64,000 nucleotides of DNA, from assembly GCF_027922365.1 (NCBI RefSeq), contig NZ_BSFN01000012.1, positions 1 through 64,000 of the forward strand, given 5' to 3'. Positions 52,648 to 61,977 of this stretch are shown in pieces. The first letter of the stretch is position 1, and each line of letters starts with the position of its first letter. The DNA is from Pseudomonas turukhanskensis (GTDB lineage Bacteria > Pseudomonadota > Gammaproteobacteria > Pseudomonadales > Pseudomonadaceae). The notes beneath the pieces are model-generated. The model worked only from the letters and a program-made list of their open reading frames with translations, did not search any database and had not been told where the DNA came from. The position numbers and the translations under genes are program-made.

Positions 52648-54546
52648 TTAAACCGACAACTCGACGAGCAGCTTGTTAAGGCGGCGCACGTACGCGGCCG
52701 GGTCTTTCAGGCTGTCGCCAGCGGCCAGGGCCGCCTGGTCGAAGAGGATGTGCGACAGGTCACCAAACCGCTCTTCGCTCTGCTCGTTGTCGAGCTTCTC
52801 GATCAACGGGTGCGCTGGGTTGAATTCGAAAATCGGCTTGGAGTCCGGCACTGTCTGCCCGCTGGCTTCGAGGATCTGGCGCATTTGCAGGCCCAGGTCT
52901 TGTTCACCGATGGCGAGAATCGCCGGCGAGTCGGTCAGGCGGTGGGAAACCCGCACTTCACTCACCGAGCTACCCAGCGCAGCTTTCAGACGCTCAACCA
53001 GACCTTCTTTGGCCTTGGCGGCTTCTTCCTGGGTTTTCTTGTCTTCGTCCGAATCCAGGCTGCCGAGGTCGAGGTCGCCACGGGCCACGTCGACGAATTG
53101 CTTGCCGTCGAAGTCGGTGAGGTAGCTCATCAGCCACTCATCGATACGGTCGGTGAGCAGCAGCACTTCGATGCCTTTCTTGCGGAACACTTCCAGGTGC
53201 GGGCTGTTTTTCACCTGGGCGTAGCTTTCGCCGGTGAGGTAGTAAATCTTGTCCTGGCCTTCTTTGACGCGGCCCAGGTAGTCGGCCAGGCCAACGCTCT
53301 GCTCGCCGCTGTCATCGCTGGTGGAGGCAAAGCGCAGCAGGCCGGCGATTTTCTCTTTGTTGGCGAAGTCTTCGGCCGGGCCTTCCTTGATCACCTGACC
53401 AAAGTTTTTCCAGAAGCCTTTGTATTGCTCAGGCTCGTTCTTGGCCAGTTTTTCCAGCATGTCGAGAACGCGCTTGGTGAGCGCCGATTTCATCGAGTCG
53501 ATGATCGGGTCTTTCTGCAGAATTTCACGCGAGACGTTCAGCGACAGGTCGTTGGAGTCGACCACACCTTTGACAAAACGCAGGTACAGCGGCAGGAACT
53601 CGTCGGCCTGGTCCATCACGAACACGCGCTGCACGTAGAGCTTCAGGCCCTTGGGGGCTTCGCGGTGGTAGAGGTCGAACGGCGCACGGCCCGGTACATA
53701 CAACAGCGAGGTGTATTCCAGCTTGCCTTCGACCTTGTTGTGGCTCCAGCTCAGCGGGTTTTCGAAGTCGTGGGCAACGTGTTTGTAGAACGCCTGGTAT
53801 TCCTCGTCCTTCACTTCGGTGCGTGGGCGAGTCCACAGCGCACTGGCGCGGTTGACGGTTTCCCACTCCAGCTCGGCCGGCGCGTCTTCGCCCTCGTGCG
53901 CTTTGGGCAACTCGATTGGCAGGGCGATATGGTCGGAGTACTTGGTGATGATATTGCGCAGGCGCCAGCCGTCAGCGAACTCGCTTTCAGCGGCTTTGAG
54001 ATGCAGCACGATGCGGGTGCCGCGCTCGGCTTTCTCGACGGTAGCGACTTCGAATTCGCCCTCGCCTTTGGAAGTCCAGTGCACGCCTTCGCTGGCCAGT
54101 GCGCCGGCACGACGGCTGAATACTTCCACCTGGTCGGCAACGATAAAGGCCGAGTAGAAGCCCACACCGAACTGGCCGATCAGGTGCGAATCTTTTTTCG
54201 CATCACCGGACAATTGCTTCATGAAGTCGGCGGTGCCGGACTTGGCAATGGTGCCCAAGTGGGTGATGGCGTCTTCGCGGCTCATGCCGATACCGTTGTC
54301 CTCGAGGGTAACGGTGTTGGCGGCCTTGTCGAAGCTCACGCGAATACGCAGGGCGTCGCCACCTTCCAGCAGGGCTGGATTGGCCAGCGCTTCGAAGCGC
54401 AGTTTGTCGGCGGCGTCGGAGGCGTTGGAGATCAATTCGCGAAGGAAGATTTCCTTGTTGGAATACAGCGAATGGATCATGAGGTGCAGCAGTTGCTTCA
54501 CCTCGGTCTGGAAGCCCAGGGTTTCTTTTTGAGTTTCCACACTCAT
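52648..54546 (-). CDS. htpG: Molecular chaperone HtpG (Hsp90)
   Basis: A 632-residue Hsp90. The N-terminal ATPase has NKEIFLRELISNASDA, DNGIGM, and GQFGVGFYSAF. The middle domain has the catalytic loop Arg region and YVQRVFVMD. The C-terminal dimerisation domain ends normally in KLLVELSV. Length is normal for Pseudomonas. GGAG stands 10 bp before the ATG. Monocistronic with its own terminator. No heat-shock promoter was confidently identified in the 212-bp gap upstream, which holds a CATCCC repeat. Confidence 0.97.
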   Translation of the reverse strand: MSVETQKETLGFQTEVKQLLHLMIHSLYSNKEIFLRELISNASDAADKLRFEALANPALLEGGDALRIRVSFDKAANTVTLEDNGIGMSREDAITHLGTIAKSGTADFMKQLSGDAKKDSHLIGQFGVGFYSAFIVADQVEVFSRRAGALASEGVHWTSKGEGEFEVATVEKAERGTRIVLHLKAAESEFADGWRLRNIITKYSDHIALPIELPKAHEGEDAPAELEWETVNRASALWTRPRTEVKDEEYQAFYKHVAHDFENPLSWSHNKVEGKLEYTSLLYVPGRAPFDLYHREAPKGLKLYVQRVFVMDQADEFLPLYLRFVKGVVDSNDLSLNVSREILQKDPIIDSMKSALTKRVLDMLEKLAKNEPEQYKGFWKNFGQVIKEGPAEDFANKEKIAGLLRFASTSDDSGEQSVGLADYLGRVKEGQDKIYYLTGESYAQVKNSPHLEVFRKKGIEVLLLTDRIDEWLMSYLTDFDGKQFVDVARGDLDLGSLDSDEDKKTQEEAAKAKEGLVERLKAALGSSVSEVRVSHRLTDSPAILAIGEQDLGLQMRQILEASGQTVPDSKPIFEFNPAHPLIEKLDNEQSEERFGDLSHILFDQAALAAGDSLKDPAAYVRRLNKLLVELSV

Positions 54547-54656
54547 GGTCGTTTAACTCCAAGCTGATGGCAGATGCCGCAAACGCGGCGATGACCAACA
54601 GATGGGGGCATGGAGTTGGATTTCAAGGGGTTAGGATCGATGCACAGCGGGCCATT

Positions 54657-54732
54657 CTGGATCCCAGCCTACGCTGGGATGACGGAGGAACCGCCCACAT
54701 CCCCGTCATCCCAGCGCAGGCTGGGATCCAGG
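54657..54732. repeat. Palindromic CATCCC repeat pair
   Basis: CTGGATCCCAGCCTACGCTGGGATGACGG is mirrored by CCGTCATCCCAGCGCAGGCTGGGATCCAG. It sits between the promoter of htpG and the stop of the next gene. Confidence 0.8.
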
Positions 54733-54758
54733 TTCGAAGATATTGGAAGTTAGGTGCG

Positions 54759-56018
54759 CTAAGGCTCCAGCAACTCAATGGAGGTGATCTGCGCCGGCAC
54801 CACCGCAAACGTCGCCCCGCCCTGCCCGTTGAGGTTGCGTTGCACCACGATCTGGCCGTCGGCGTCGATGCCGTTGAAGCGCCCTTCCACCATGCTGCCG
54901 CGCTCGGTAAGGATGCGCATTTTCAGGTTCTGGTAACGGCTGGGATTGCCTTGCAGGCGCTCCAGGCTGAAACGCACGCGCCGGTCCAGCGAGCTGTTGG
55001 GCACTGCCGTAGCGTTGGCGGTCAGCGGTTTTTCGCCGGTGGCTGGCGCGCTGGTTTTGGGTTTTTCTTCTACCTGATAACGGTCGCCTACCACCACCCA
55101 ACCGCGGGTCGGGCTTTTGCGCAGAACAACGGGCAGATGCTCGTTGCGGCCATCAATGCGCGCGTCGATATCCAGGCTCATGGTGCTGGCAGGAAAATTC
55201 ACCACCGGCAGAATGCCCAGCTCCACACGCTCTGTGGCGTAACGCCGCTTGAGGTAGTCGTCGATCACGTATTCCAGGGTTTCGCGCGAGTCGTAGCGGG
55301 TGTCAACCTTCTCGTCGACATAGCGCAGGTGGTTGGTAAATACCTCGATGGTGCCGCTCAAGGTGGTTTTGAACGGTGGTGGCAGCACCAGATGGAAGTC
55401 ACCGGCCAGCTTGTTCGGCCCTAGCGGATCGAGTTTCAGGTGCAGGGTGTAGCCGTGGTTCAGACGACGCGCTTCGGGCAGTTCTTGTTCGGGCAGCAAC
55501 CAGCTCAGTTGCACCTCGGGCTGGTTGCCGGTGTCCTGGGGCAGCACATCCACACGCACCGGGCCGTTGCCGGAGTTAGCCAGGCTGGGCATGCGAATGG
55601 TGACCTCGCGGCGGGCAAACACATCTTCGCCTTCGCGCAGGGTCAGCACGCCATCGATAAGCTCGGCTTGCTGCGGCGCAAACGGCTGGGCGTTGAGCTT
55701 GCCGCGCAGGTGGATCTCCAGCTCGGCCGGCGCCTGCACCACAGGGCGTGCCCAGTCGAGGCTGAGAATGGCCTGCAGGCGCTGGGCGTCCTGATTGGCC
55801 AGCATGGTCATGCCGACTATCAGCGGAATAAACCCCAGGCCGCTGAGCACCACGGCTTTGCGCGCCACGCGCCAATGGCGCAGCACGTACACCAGGGTGA
55901 GTGGCGGCAGCAAGCTGCCCAGGCCCCAGAGCAAGCTGGTGTCGAACGCCAACATGACCAACCAGACCAGACCGACCAGAATCAGCAGCAAGCCGCCGAG
56001 GATCAGCAAAGCATCCAT
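54759..56018 (-). CDS. Membrane-anchored protein of unknown function
   Basis: A 419-residue protein not assigned to a named family here. Three membrane segments lie within the first 80 residues (MDALLILGGLLLILVGLVW, then two more). The remainder is soluble with beta-rich texture, predicted on the outer face, including LEIHLRGKLNAQPFAPQQ and VEGRFNGIDADGQIVVQRN; the last segment resembles a small SH3/Sm-like barrel. A gene of this kind next to htpG is conserved in Pseudomonas. AGGAAAG precedes the ATG. Confidence 0.7.
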   Translation of the reverse strand: MDALLILGGLLLILVGLVWLVMLAFDTSLLWGLGSLLPPLTLVYVLRHWRVARKAVVLSGLGFIPLIVGMTMLANQDAQRLQAILSLDWARPVVQAPAELEIHLRGKLNAQPFAPQQAELIDGVLTLREGEDVFARREVTIRMPSLANSGNGPVRVDVLPQDTGNQPEVQLSWLLPEQELPEARRLNHGYTLHLKLDPLGPNKLAGDFHLVLPPPFKTTLSGTIEVFTNHLRYVDEKVDTRYDSRETLEYVIDDYLKRRYATERVELGILPVVNFPASTMSLDIDARIDGRNEHLPVVLRKSPTRGWVVVGDRYQVEEKPKTSAPATGEKPLTANATAVPNSSLDRRVRFSLERLQGNPSRYQNLKMRILTERGSMVEGRFNGIDADGQIVVQRNLNGQGGATFAVVPAQITSIELLEP

Positions 56019-56061
56019 TTCACTTTCCTATTGGTGCACAGCGGCGTCTGAGCGATGCAAT

Positions 56062-56523
56062 TTACGACTCATCTACTTTGAAATGCGCCCGCGCGGTCGC
56101 TATCGGTTCACTGCGGGTGGTTTGCCAGGCGGTGATTGCCACGTTGGCCACGCGCCGCCCCTGGCGCCAGACCTGGCACGAGGCGAAGGTGTCACGATAG
56201 TGGCCGGCGCGCAGGTAATCTATCGAGAAGTCGATGATTTTGGGAAAGTGCGGCGCGCCCATAAACATCAACAAATGGAGCATGGCGCTGTGCTCCATAA
56301 AGCCGGCGATCACGCCGCCATGGATGGCCGGCAGAATCGGGTTGCCGATGTTGTCTTTGTTGGCCGCAATGCGAAACACCATGTCATCGCCCAGGCGCAG
56401 GCATTCAATGCCCAGCAGCTTGGCGTACGGGGTCAGTTCCAGCAGCTCGTCGTAGTTGTTTTTTTCGTGCGCGGCCTGCACCAGTTGGTTCAGGTTCAGG
56501 GGTGGCTGAATGAGGTCGCTCAT
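56062..56523 (-). CDS. PaaI-type hotdog thioesterase, second of pair
   Basis: A 153-residue hotdog-fold protein. The motif NPILPAIHGGVIAGFMEHSAM is the PaaI-type active-site helix (HGG), followed by DFSIDYLRAGHYRDT. It probably hydrolyses acyl-CoA thioesters. ATG 56523 overlaps the stop of the upstream thioesterase (ATGA); a longer frame from 56712 lies wholly within that gene and is rejected. An acyl-CoA substrate is not predictable. Confidence 0.85.
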   Translation of the reverse strand: MSDLIQPPLNLNQLVQAAHEKNNYDELLELTPYAKLLGIECLRLGDDMVFRIAANKDNIGNPILPAIHGGVIAGFMEHSAMLHLLMFMGAPHFPKIIDFSIDYLRAGHYRDTFASCQVWRQGRRVANVAITAWQTTRSEPIATARAHFKVDES

Positions 56524-57026
56524 GCCTTGCCTCCGTCGATGGCGCCTTTGAATTGATCGGGTTTGACCGCCGTGCTCTTGAGCTCGGTGTCGCCCTGCGC
56601 GCCTTTGCCCATGCGCATAAAGGTGCCGACCACATTGGCAATCGGCTGCTCGGGATCGTCCTGGTAGGCGTAGCCGCGGGTGAAGATGATGTTCGGGGTT
56701 ACGCGGTAGCACTCGGCCACGCCGAACACGTCTTTGTTGGGCTCGGCCGGGCGCATGTAGTCGATGCGCAGGTCCAGGGTCGGGCAGATTTCGAAGTCCG
56801 GCAGCACGCAGAGGGTGGAGATGCCGCAGGTGGTGTCCATCAGGGTGGTGATGGCGCCGCCGTGAATCACGCCGGTTTCCGGGTTGCCGATAATCTGCCG
56901 GCTGTAGGGCAGGCGCAGGGTCAGGCGCTGGCTGTCGATGGCGTGTACGGTCAACCCCAATACCTGACAGTGGCGCAATGCCGACAGGAAGCGCTGGGCG
57001 CGCTCTAGAATCAGGCTATCGCTCAT
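56520..57026 (-). CDS. PaaI-type hotdog thioesterase, first of pair
   Basis: A 168-residue hotdog-fold protein paralogous to the gene after it: NPETGVIHGGAITTLMDTTCG (active-site helix, with Asp after HGG) and DLRIDYMRPAEPNKD. Chosen start is ATG 57026; TTG 57032 is also in frame. The stop overlaps the next start by 4 bp, so the two are coupled and may form a hetero-oligomer, which is inference. Confidence 0.85.
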   Translation of the reverse strand: MSDSLILERAQRFLSALRHCQVLGLTVHAIDSQRLTLRLPYSRQIIGNPETGVIHGGAITTLMDTTCGISTLCVLPDFEICPTLDLRIDYMRPAEPNKDVFGVAECYRVTPNIIFTRGYAYQDDPEQPIANVVGTFMRMGKGAQGDTELKSTAVKPDQFKGAIDGGKA

Positions 57027-57202
57027 GTTCAAGGCCTATCTTGTTGATCCATAAGGGCCGCATCATACCTGCCCGGCCAGCGGTTGGGTGCCGTTCGCCG
57101 ACGGCAACAACGACTTTGCTTGGAACTTCGCGCAACAGGTCACGCTCCAAAAGCGCAGCGATGAGAAAAATCGCCCCTATAAAGCGAAAAAGGACCAAGC
57201 CC

Positions 57203-57403
57203 ATGAAAAACCCAATTGCCTATGCCCTGCTGCTTGCCGCGACCATGACCATGGCCGCCTGCGATAAAACCCCGGAAGACAAGATGGAGTCCGCCAAGGA
57301 GTCCGCCCAGGATTCGGCAGAATCGGCTCAAGACGCCGCACAGAAAACCGGCGAAGCCATTCAGCAGAAAGCCGAAGAAACCCACGACGAAGCCACCAAG
57401 TAA
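57203..57403 (+). CDS. Small Ala/Glu/Gln-rich lipoprotein
   Basis: A 66-residue protein with a lipoprotein signal (MKNPIAYALLLAATMTMAAC, lipobox MAAC, Cys20) and a mature region of short repeats (ESAKESAQDSAESAQDAAQK) that should form a coiled coil or a long amphipathic helix. AAGGA precedes the ATG and a strong terminator follows. Function unknown; small envelope lipoproteins of this kind are common in Pseudomonas. Confidence 0.8.
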   Translation: MKNPIAYALLLAATMTMAACDKTPEDKMESAKESAQDSAESAQDAAQKTGEAIQQKAEETHDEATK

Positions 57404-57421
57404 TTCGTTGCGGTGTTACAC

Positions 57422-57455
57422 ACAAAGGCCCACAGATGTGGGCCTTTGTTGTTTC
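57422..57455 (+). terminator. Terminator of the lipoprotein gene
   Basis: ACAAAGGCCCAC-AGAT-GTGGGCCTTTGT is followed by TGTTT. Confidence 0.85.
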
Positions 57456-57465
57456 TGGAGCGCCA

Positions 57466-57558
57466 CCCCCGCGTAGGCGGGGATCCAGAAGGTTGGATTT
57501 AGCGCAAATCTTTGCCTCACGCAAAAGTCTGGATTCCCGCCTGCGCGGGAATGACGGG
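57466..57558. repeat. Palindromic CATCCC-type repeat pair, diverged
   Basis: CCCCGCGTAGGCGGGGATCCAGA at the left and TCTGGATTCCCGCCTGCGCGGGAATGACGG at the right. The right half carries the TTCCC variant. Related to 43779 and 54657. Confidence 0.7.
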
Positions 57559-57583
57559 TTAAGGCAACCTCAGCCGATCGGCT

Positions 57584-57976
57584 TCAGCGTAGCGTCGGGC
57601 TCAGCATAATGAGCAACGTGCACACCAACCCGACGATCCAAACCAGCGAGCGCTGCCAATGCAGGTCGCCCCAATACAGAAACAGGTAAAGCACGCGGCA
57701 GACCACGAAGATCACCGCCAAGGTATCGATAAGCCAGCCCTGGGTCTGCGTGACGGCCGCCATCAACACAGCGGCGGCGAACAGCATGAAGGCCTCGAAC
57801 GTATTTTGATGCGCGGCATAGGCCCGCGCCCCCAAACCCGTCAACCGCGCCTGCTGCGCACGCGGATGGTGGTTATCGTACCCGCCACTTTCTTTATTCA
57901 TTTCCCGGGCCACCGGAATCTTCGCCACGAAGATCAGCACGGCGGTAATAAACACACACCAGAACGGCAAGCTCAT
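57584..57976 (-). CDS. MAPEG family membrane protein
   Basis: A 130-residue MAPEG-type protein (eicosanoid and glutathione metabolism family). Four membrane segments, with the family motif ARAYAAHQNTFEAFMLFA after the first loop and RVLYLFLYWGDL at the third helix. Bacterial members are often of unknown function. AAGGAG precedes the ATG. Confidence 0.88.
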   Translation of the reverse strand: MSLPFWCVFITAVLIFVAKIPVAREMNKESGGYDNHHPRAQQARLTGLGARAYAAHQNTFEAFMLFAAAVLMAAVTQTQGWLIDTLAVIFVVCRVLYLFLYWGDLHWQRSLVWIVGLVCTLLIMLSPTLR

Positions 57977-58059
57977 TGGTTGTTCTCCTTATTGTTGGGC
58001 TGCGTTTGGAGTGTAGCGCAGCGGTGGGGTTCATCTTTTCCGAGCATCGAGGCTGTTGA

Positions 58060-58212
58060 TGTTGCGAGCTACGCCGCGCCACAAATCGAGATCGAGCGAG
58101 CTAGAGCGAGGCAAGGCGAAAAGGCTTTTTAAAGCGCAGTTGGCTGTAGCCAATGAGCATTTAAAAAGCCTTTTCAACGCAGCATCGCCGACGCGCAGCC
58201 GATCGTTCAGGC
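58060..58212. repeat. Imperfect palindromic repeat related to 3543-3670
   Basis: GCGAGGCAAGGCGAAAAGGCTTTTTAAA is mirrored by TTTAAAAAGCCTTTTCAACGC, with GCCAATGAGCATT at the centre. Outer arms also pair weakly. It lies between the MAPEG gene and the sucD terminator. Confidence 0.65.
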
Positions 58213-58245
58213 AAAAAAAAGACCACCCGAAGGTGGCCTTTTTAT
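58213..58245 (-). terminator. Terminator of the suc operon
   Basis: On the minus strand AAGGCCACC-TTCG-GGTGGTC is followed by TTTTTTTT. It begins about 20 bp after the sucD stop. Confidence 0.88.
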
Positions 58246-58257
58246 TGCCTAAAACGC

Positions 58258-59144
<887 letters not shown>

Positions 59145-59145
<1 letters not shown>

Positions 59146-60311
59146 TACTTGCCCTCCGCAGCTTTGACGACTTGCTGAGCAGCGTCGGTCAGGCTGGTTG
59201 CCGCGATGATGTTCAGGCCGCTTTCTGCCAGTACCTTGGCGCCCAGTTCAGCGTTGTTGCCTTCAAGACGAACAACAACCGGGATTTTCACGCCCACTTC
59301 TTTCACTGCGCCGATGATGCCTTCGGCAATCATGTCGCAACGAACGATGCCGCCGAAGATGTTCACCAGAACAGCTGCAACGTTGGTATCGGACAGAATG
59401 ATTTTGAACGCTTCGGTAACGCGCTCTTTGGTTGCGCCGCCGCCTACGTCGAGGAAGTTAGCTGGCTTGCCGCCGTGCAGGTTGACGATGTCCATGGTAC
59501 CCATGGCCAGGCCGGCACCGTTGACCATGCAGCCAATGTTGCCTTCCAGGGCTACGTAGTTCAGTTCGAACTTGGCAGCGTGGGCTTCACGTGGGTCATC
59601 TTGCGACGGATCATGCATGGCGCGCAGTTTTGGCTGGCGGTACATGGCGTTGCTGTCGATGTTGATCTTGGCGTCCAGGCAGTGCAGGTTGCCGTCAGCC
59701 TTGATTACCAGCGGGTTCACTTCCAGCAGAGCCAGGTCATAGTCCTGGAACAGCTTGGCCAGGCCAACGAAGATGTGGGTGAACTGCTTGATCTGGTCGC
59801 CTTGCAGGCCCAGTTGGAAGGCCAGGTCGCGACCTTGGTACGGCTGAGCGCCAACCAGTGGATCGATAGTGGCTTTGAGGATCTTCTCAGGGGTGTCGTG
59901 AGCGATCTTCTCGATGTCCACGCCACCTTCAGTGGAGGCCATGAACACGATGCGACGGCTGGAGCGGTCAACGACTGCGCCCAGATACAGCTCTTTGGCG
60001 ATATCGGTGCAGGACTCAACCAGAATCTGGTTGACCGGCTGGCCATTGGCGTCGGTCTGGTAGGTCACCAGACGCTTGCCCAGCCACTGAGCGGCGAAGG
60101 CCTTGGCCTCTTCCTTGCTCTTGACCAGTTTCACACCACCGGCTTTACCGCGACCACCTGCGTGGACCTGGGCTTTGACAACCCACTCGGTACCACCGAT
60201 TTTGTCGCAGGCCTCAGCGGCCGCTTCCGGGGTGTTTACTGCAAAGCCTTTGGATACGGGCAGGCCGTACTCAGCAAACAGTTGCTTACCCTGATACTCG
60301 TGAAGATTCAT
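59145..60311 (-). CDS. sucC: Succinyl-CoA synthetase, beta subunit
   Basis: A 388-residue beta subunit. It starts with MNLHEYQGKQLFAEYG, has the ATP-grasp domain (KAQVHAGGRGKAGGVK) and the CoA-side domain with NIFGGIVRCDMIAEG. Normal length. A 164-bp gap separates it from lpd, where no terminator is clear; a separate promoter is possible but not seen. Confidence 0.98.
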
Positions 60312-60475
60312 GCTTGTCTACCGTCTTCGTTAGGTATTGCGCATTCGACGCTGCGTGATAATTGCCGCGCCACCTGTGACCGTTTTCGAGAAACGATCCG
60401 CCTGGGCATTCCGCAGTACGTCTTCCAAAGAAGACGCACGAACGGGCCGCCCGGCGTGGTTCTTGTTGTCGCTTG

Positions 60476-61912
60476 TTAGCGCTTCTTGCGGTTGGCGATG
60501 TGGATGGCGCCGCCATTCACTGCCAAGGCCGCTTCGTGCAGCGCTTCGGACATGGTTGGGTGCGAGAACACCATCATGCCCAGGTCTTCGGCACTGGTGC
60601 CGAATTCCATACCGATTGCACCTTGTTGCACCAGCTCGGCAGCAGCCGGGCCGATTACATGAACGCCCAGCACGCGGTCGGTCTTGGCATCGGCGATGAC
60701 CTTGACGAAACCGGCGGTGTCATTCGCTGCCATGGCACGGCCACTGGCGGCAAACGGGAAGGTGCCGACGTTGACAGCAACGCCTTCAGCCTTGAGCGCC
60801 TGCTCGGTTTTACCGACCCATGCGATTTCCGGGTGGGTGTAGATAACCGAAGGGATCAGATCGTAGTTCATTTGCGCTTTGTGGCCGGCGATACGCTCGG
60901 CAACCATCACGCCCTCTTCCGAGGCCTTGTGCGCGAGCATGGCGCCACGTACCACGTCACCAATGGCGTAAACGCCCGGAACGCTGGTGGTGCAATGGTC
61001 GTCAACGAAGATGAAACCGCGCTCGTCCAGGGTCACGCCGCTGTCGGAAGCCAACAGCTCGGTGGTGACCGGGCGACGGCCTACGGCCACGATCAGCTTG
61101 TCGAATACCTGCTTCTGCTCGCCTTCGGCGTCAGTGTAGGTGACGGTGACTTGCTTCTTCTTCACAGCCGAACCGGTTACGCGAGCGCCCAGTTTGATCT
61201 TCAGGCCCTGCTTGGTAAGGATCTTCAGAGCTTCTTTAGCGACAGCGTCGTCAGCGGCTGGCAAGAACTTGTCCAGCGCTTCAAGCACGGTCACTTCCGA
61301 ACCCAGACGCGCCCAAACCGAACCCAGTTCCAGACCGATAACGCCAGCGCCGATCACGCCGAGGGTTTTCGGTACGGCCTGGAAGTCCAGCGCGCCGGTG
61401 GAGTCAACAATCACGTCCTGGTCGACTGGAGCCGGTGGAATGTCCACTGGGCGCGAGCCGGAGGCCAAAATCACGTTTTCAGCGTCATAGACAACGGCTT
61501 TGCCGTCCAGACCGGTCACTTCAACCTGTTTGTTGGCCAGCAGTTTGCCGTGGCCTTCGAGCAGGGTCACACCGTTGGCCTTGAACAGGGTGGCAACGCC
61601 GCCAGTCAGGTTCTTAACGATGCCGTCTTTACGGGCAACCATGGCCTTGACGTCAATGGTGACGTTTGGCGCGGTGATACCGTGGATGGCGAAGCCTTCG
61701 TGGGCTTCGTGGTACTTGTAGGAGCTGTCCAGCAGCGCCTTGGATGGAATGCAACCGACGTTCAGGCAGGTACCGCCCAGGGCAGTTTTGCCCTCCTTAC
61801 CCTGATACTTCTCGACACAGGCAGTTTTCAAACCCAGTTGAGCGGCCTTGATGGCGGCTACGTAGCCCCCTGGGCCAGCACCGATAACTACCACGTCAAA
61901 TTTTTGCGTCAT
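60476..61912 (-). CDS. lpd: Dihydrolipoamide dehydrogenase (E3)
   Basis: A 478-residue flavoenzyme that reoxidises the lipoyl group of SucB. Features are the FAD motif GAGPGGYVAAIKAAQLG, the redox disulfide GGTCLNVGCIPSK, the NAD motif GAGVIGLELGSVWARLG, and the C-terminal His-Glu pair (HPTMSEALHEA). AAGGAA precedes the ATG. It lies 65 bp after sucB, so it is the lpd of the 2-oxoglutarate complex (lpdG type in Pseudomonas). Confidence 0.97.
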   Translation of the reverse strand: MTQKFDVVVIGAGPGGYVAAIKAAQLGLKTACVEKYQGKEGKTALGGTCLNVGCIPSKALLDSSYKYHEAHEGFAIHGITAPNVTIDVKAMVARKDGIVKNLTGGVATLFKANGVTLLEGHGKLLANKQVEVTGLDGKAVVYDAENVILASGSRPVDIPPAPVDQDVIVDSTGALDFQAVPKTLGVIGAGVIGLELGSVWARLGSEVTVLEALDKFLPAADDAVAKEALKILTKQGLKIKLGARVTGSAVKKKQVTVTYTDAEGEQKQVFDKLIVAVGRRPVTTELLASDSGVTLDERGFIFVDDHCTTSVPGVYAIGDVVRGAMLAHKASEEGVMVAERIAGHKAQMNYDLIPSVIYTHPEIAWVGKTEQALKAEGVAVNVGTFPFAASGRAMAANDTAGFVKVIADAKTDRVLGVHVIGPAAAELVQQGAIGMEFGTSAEDLGMMVFSHPTMSEALHEAALAVNGGAIHIANRKKR

Positions 61913-61977
61913 AACTCATTCCTTATCGGATGAAACCGGCCAGCCCCTTGTGGGGGCCGCCGTGATCAGAGAACGGA

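Noticed and set aside
52750..54567. 605-codon open frame on the plus strand
   Set aside because: Antisense to htpG; no ribosome site and shadow composition.
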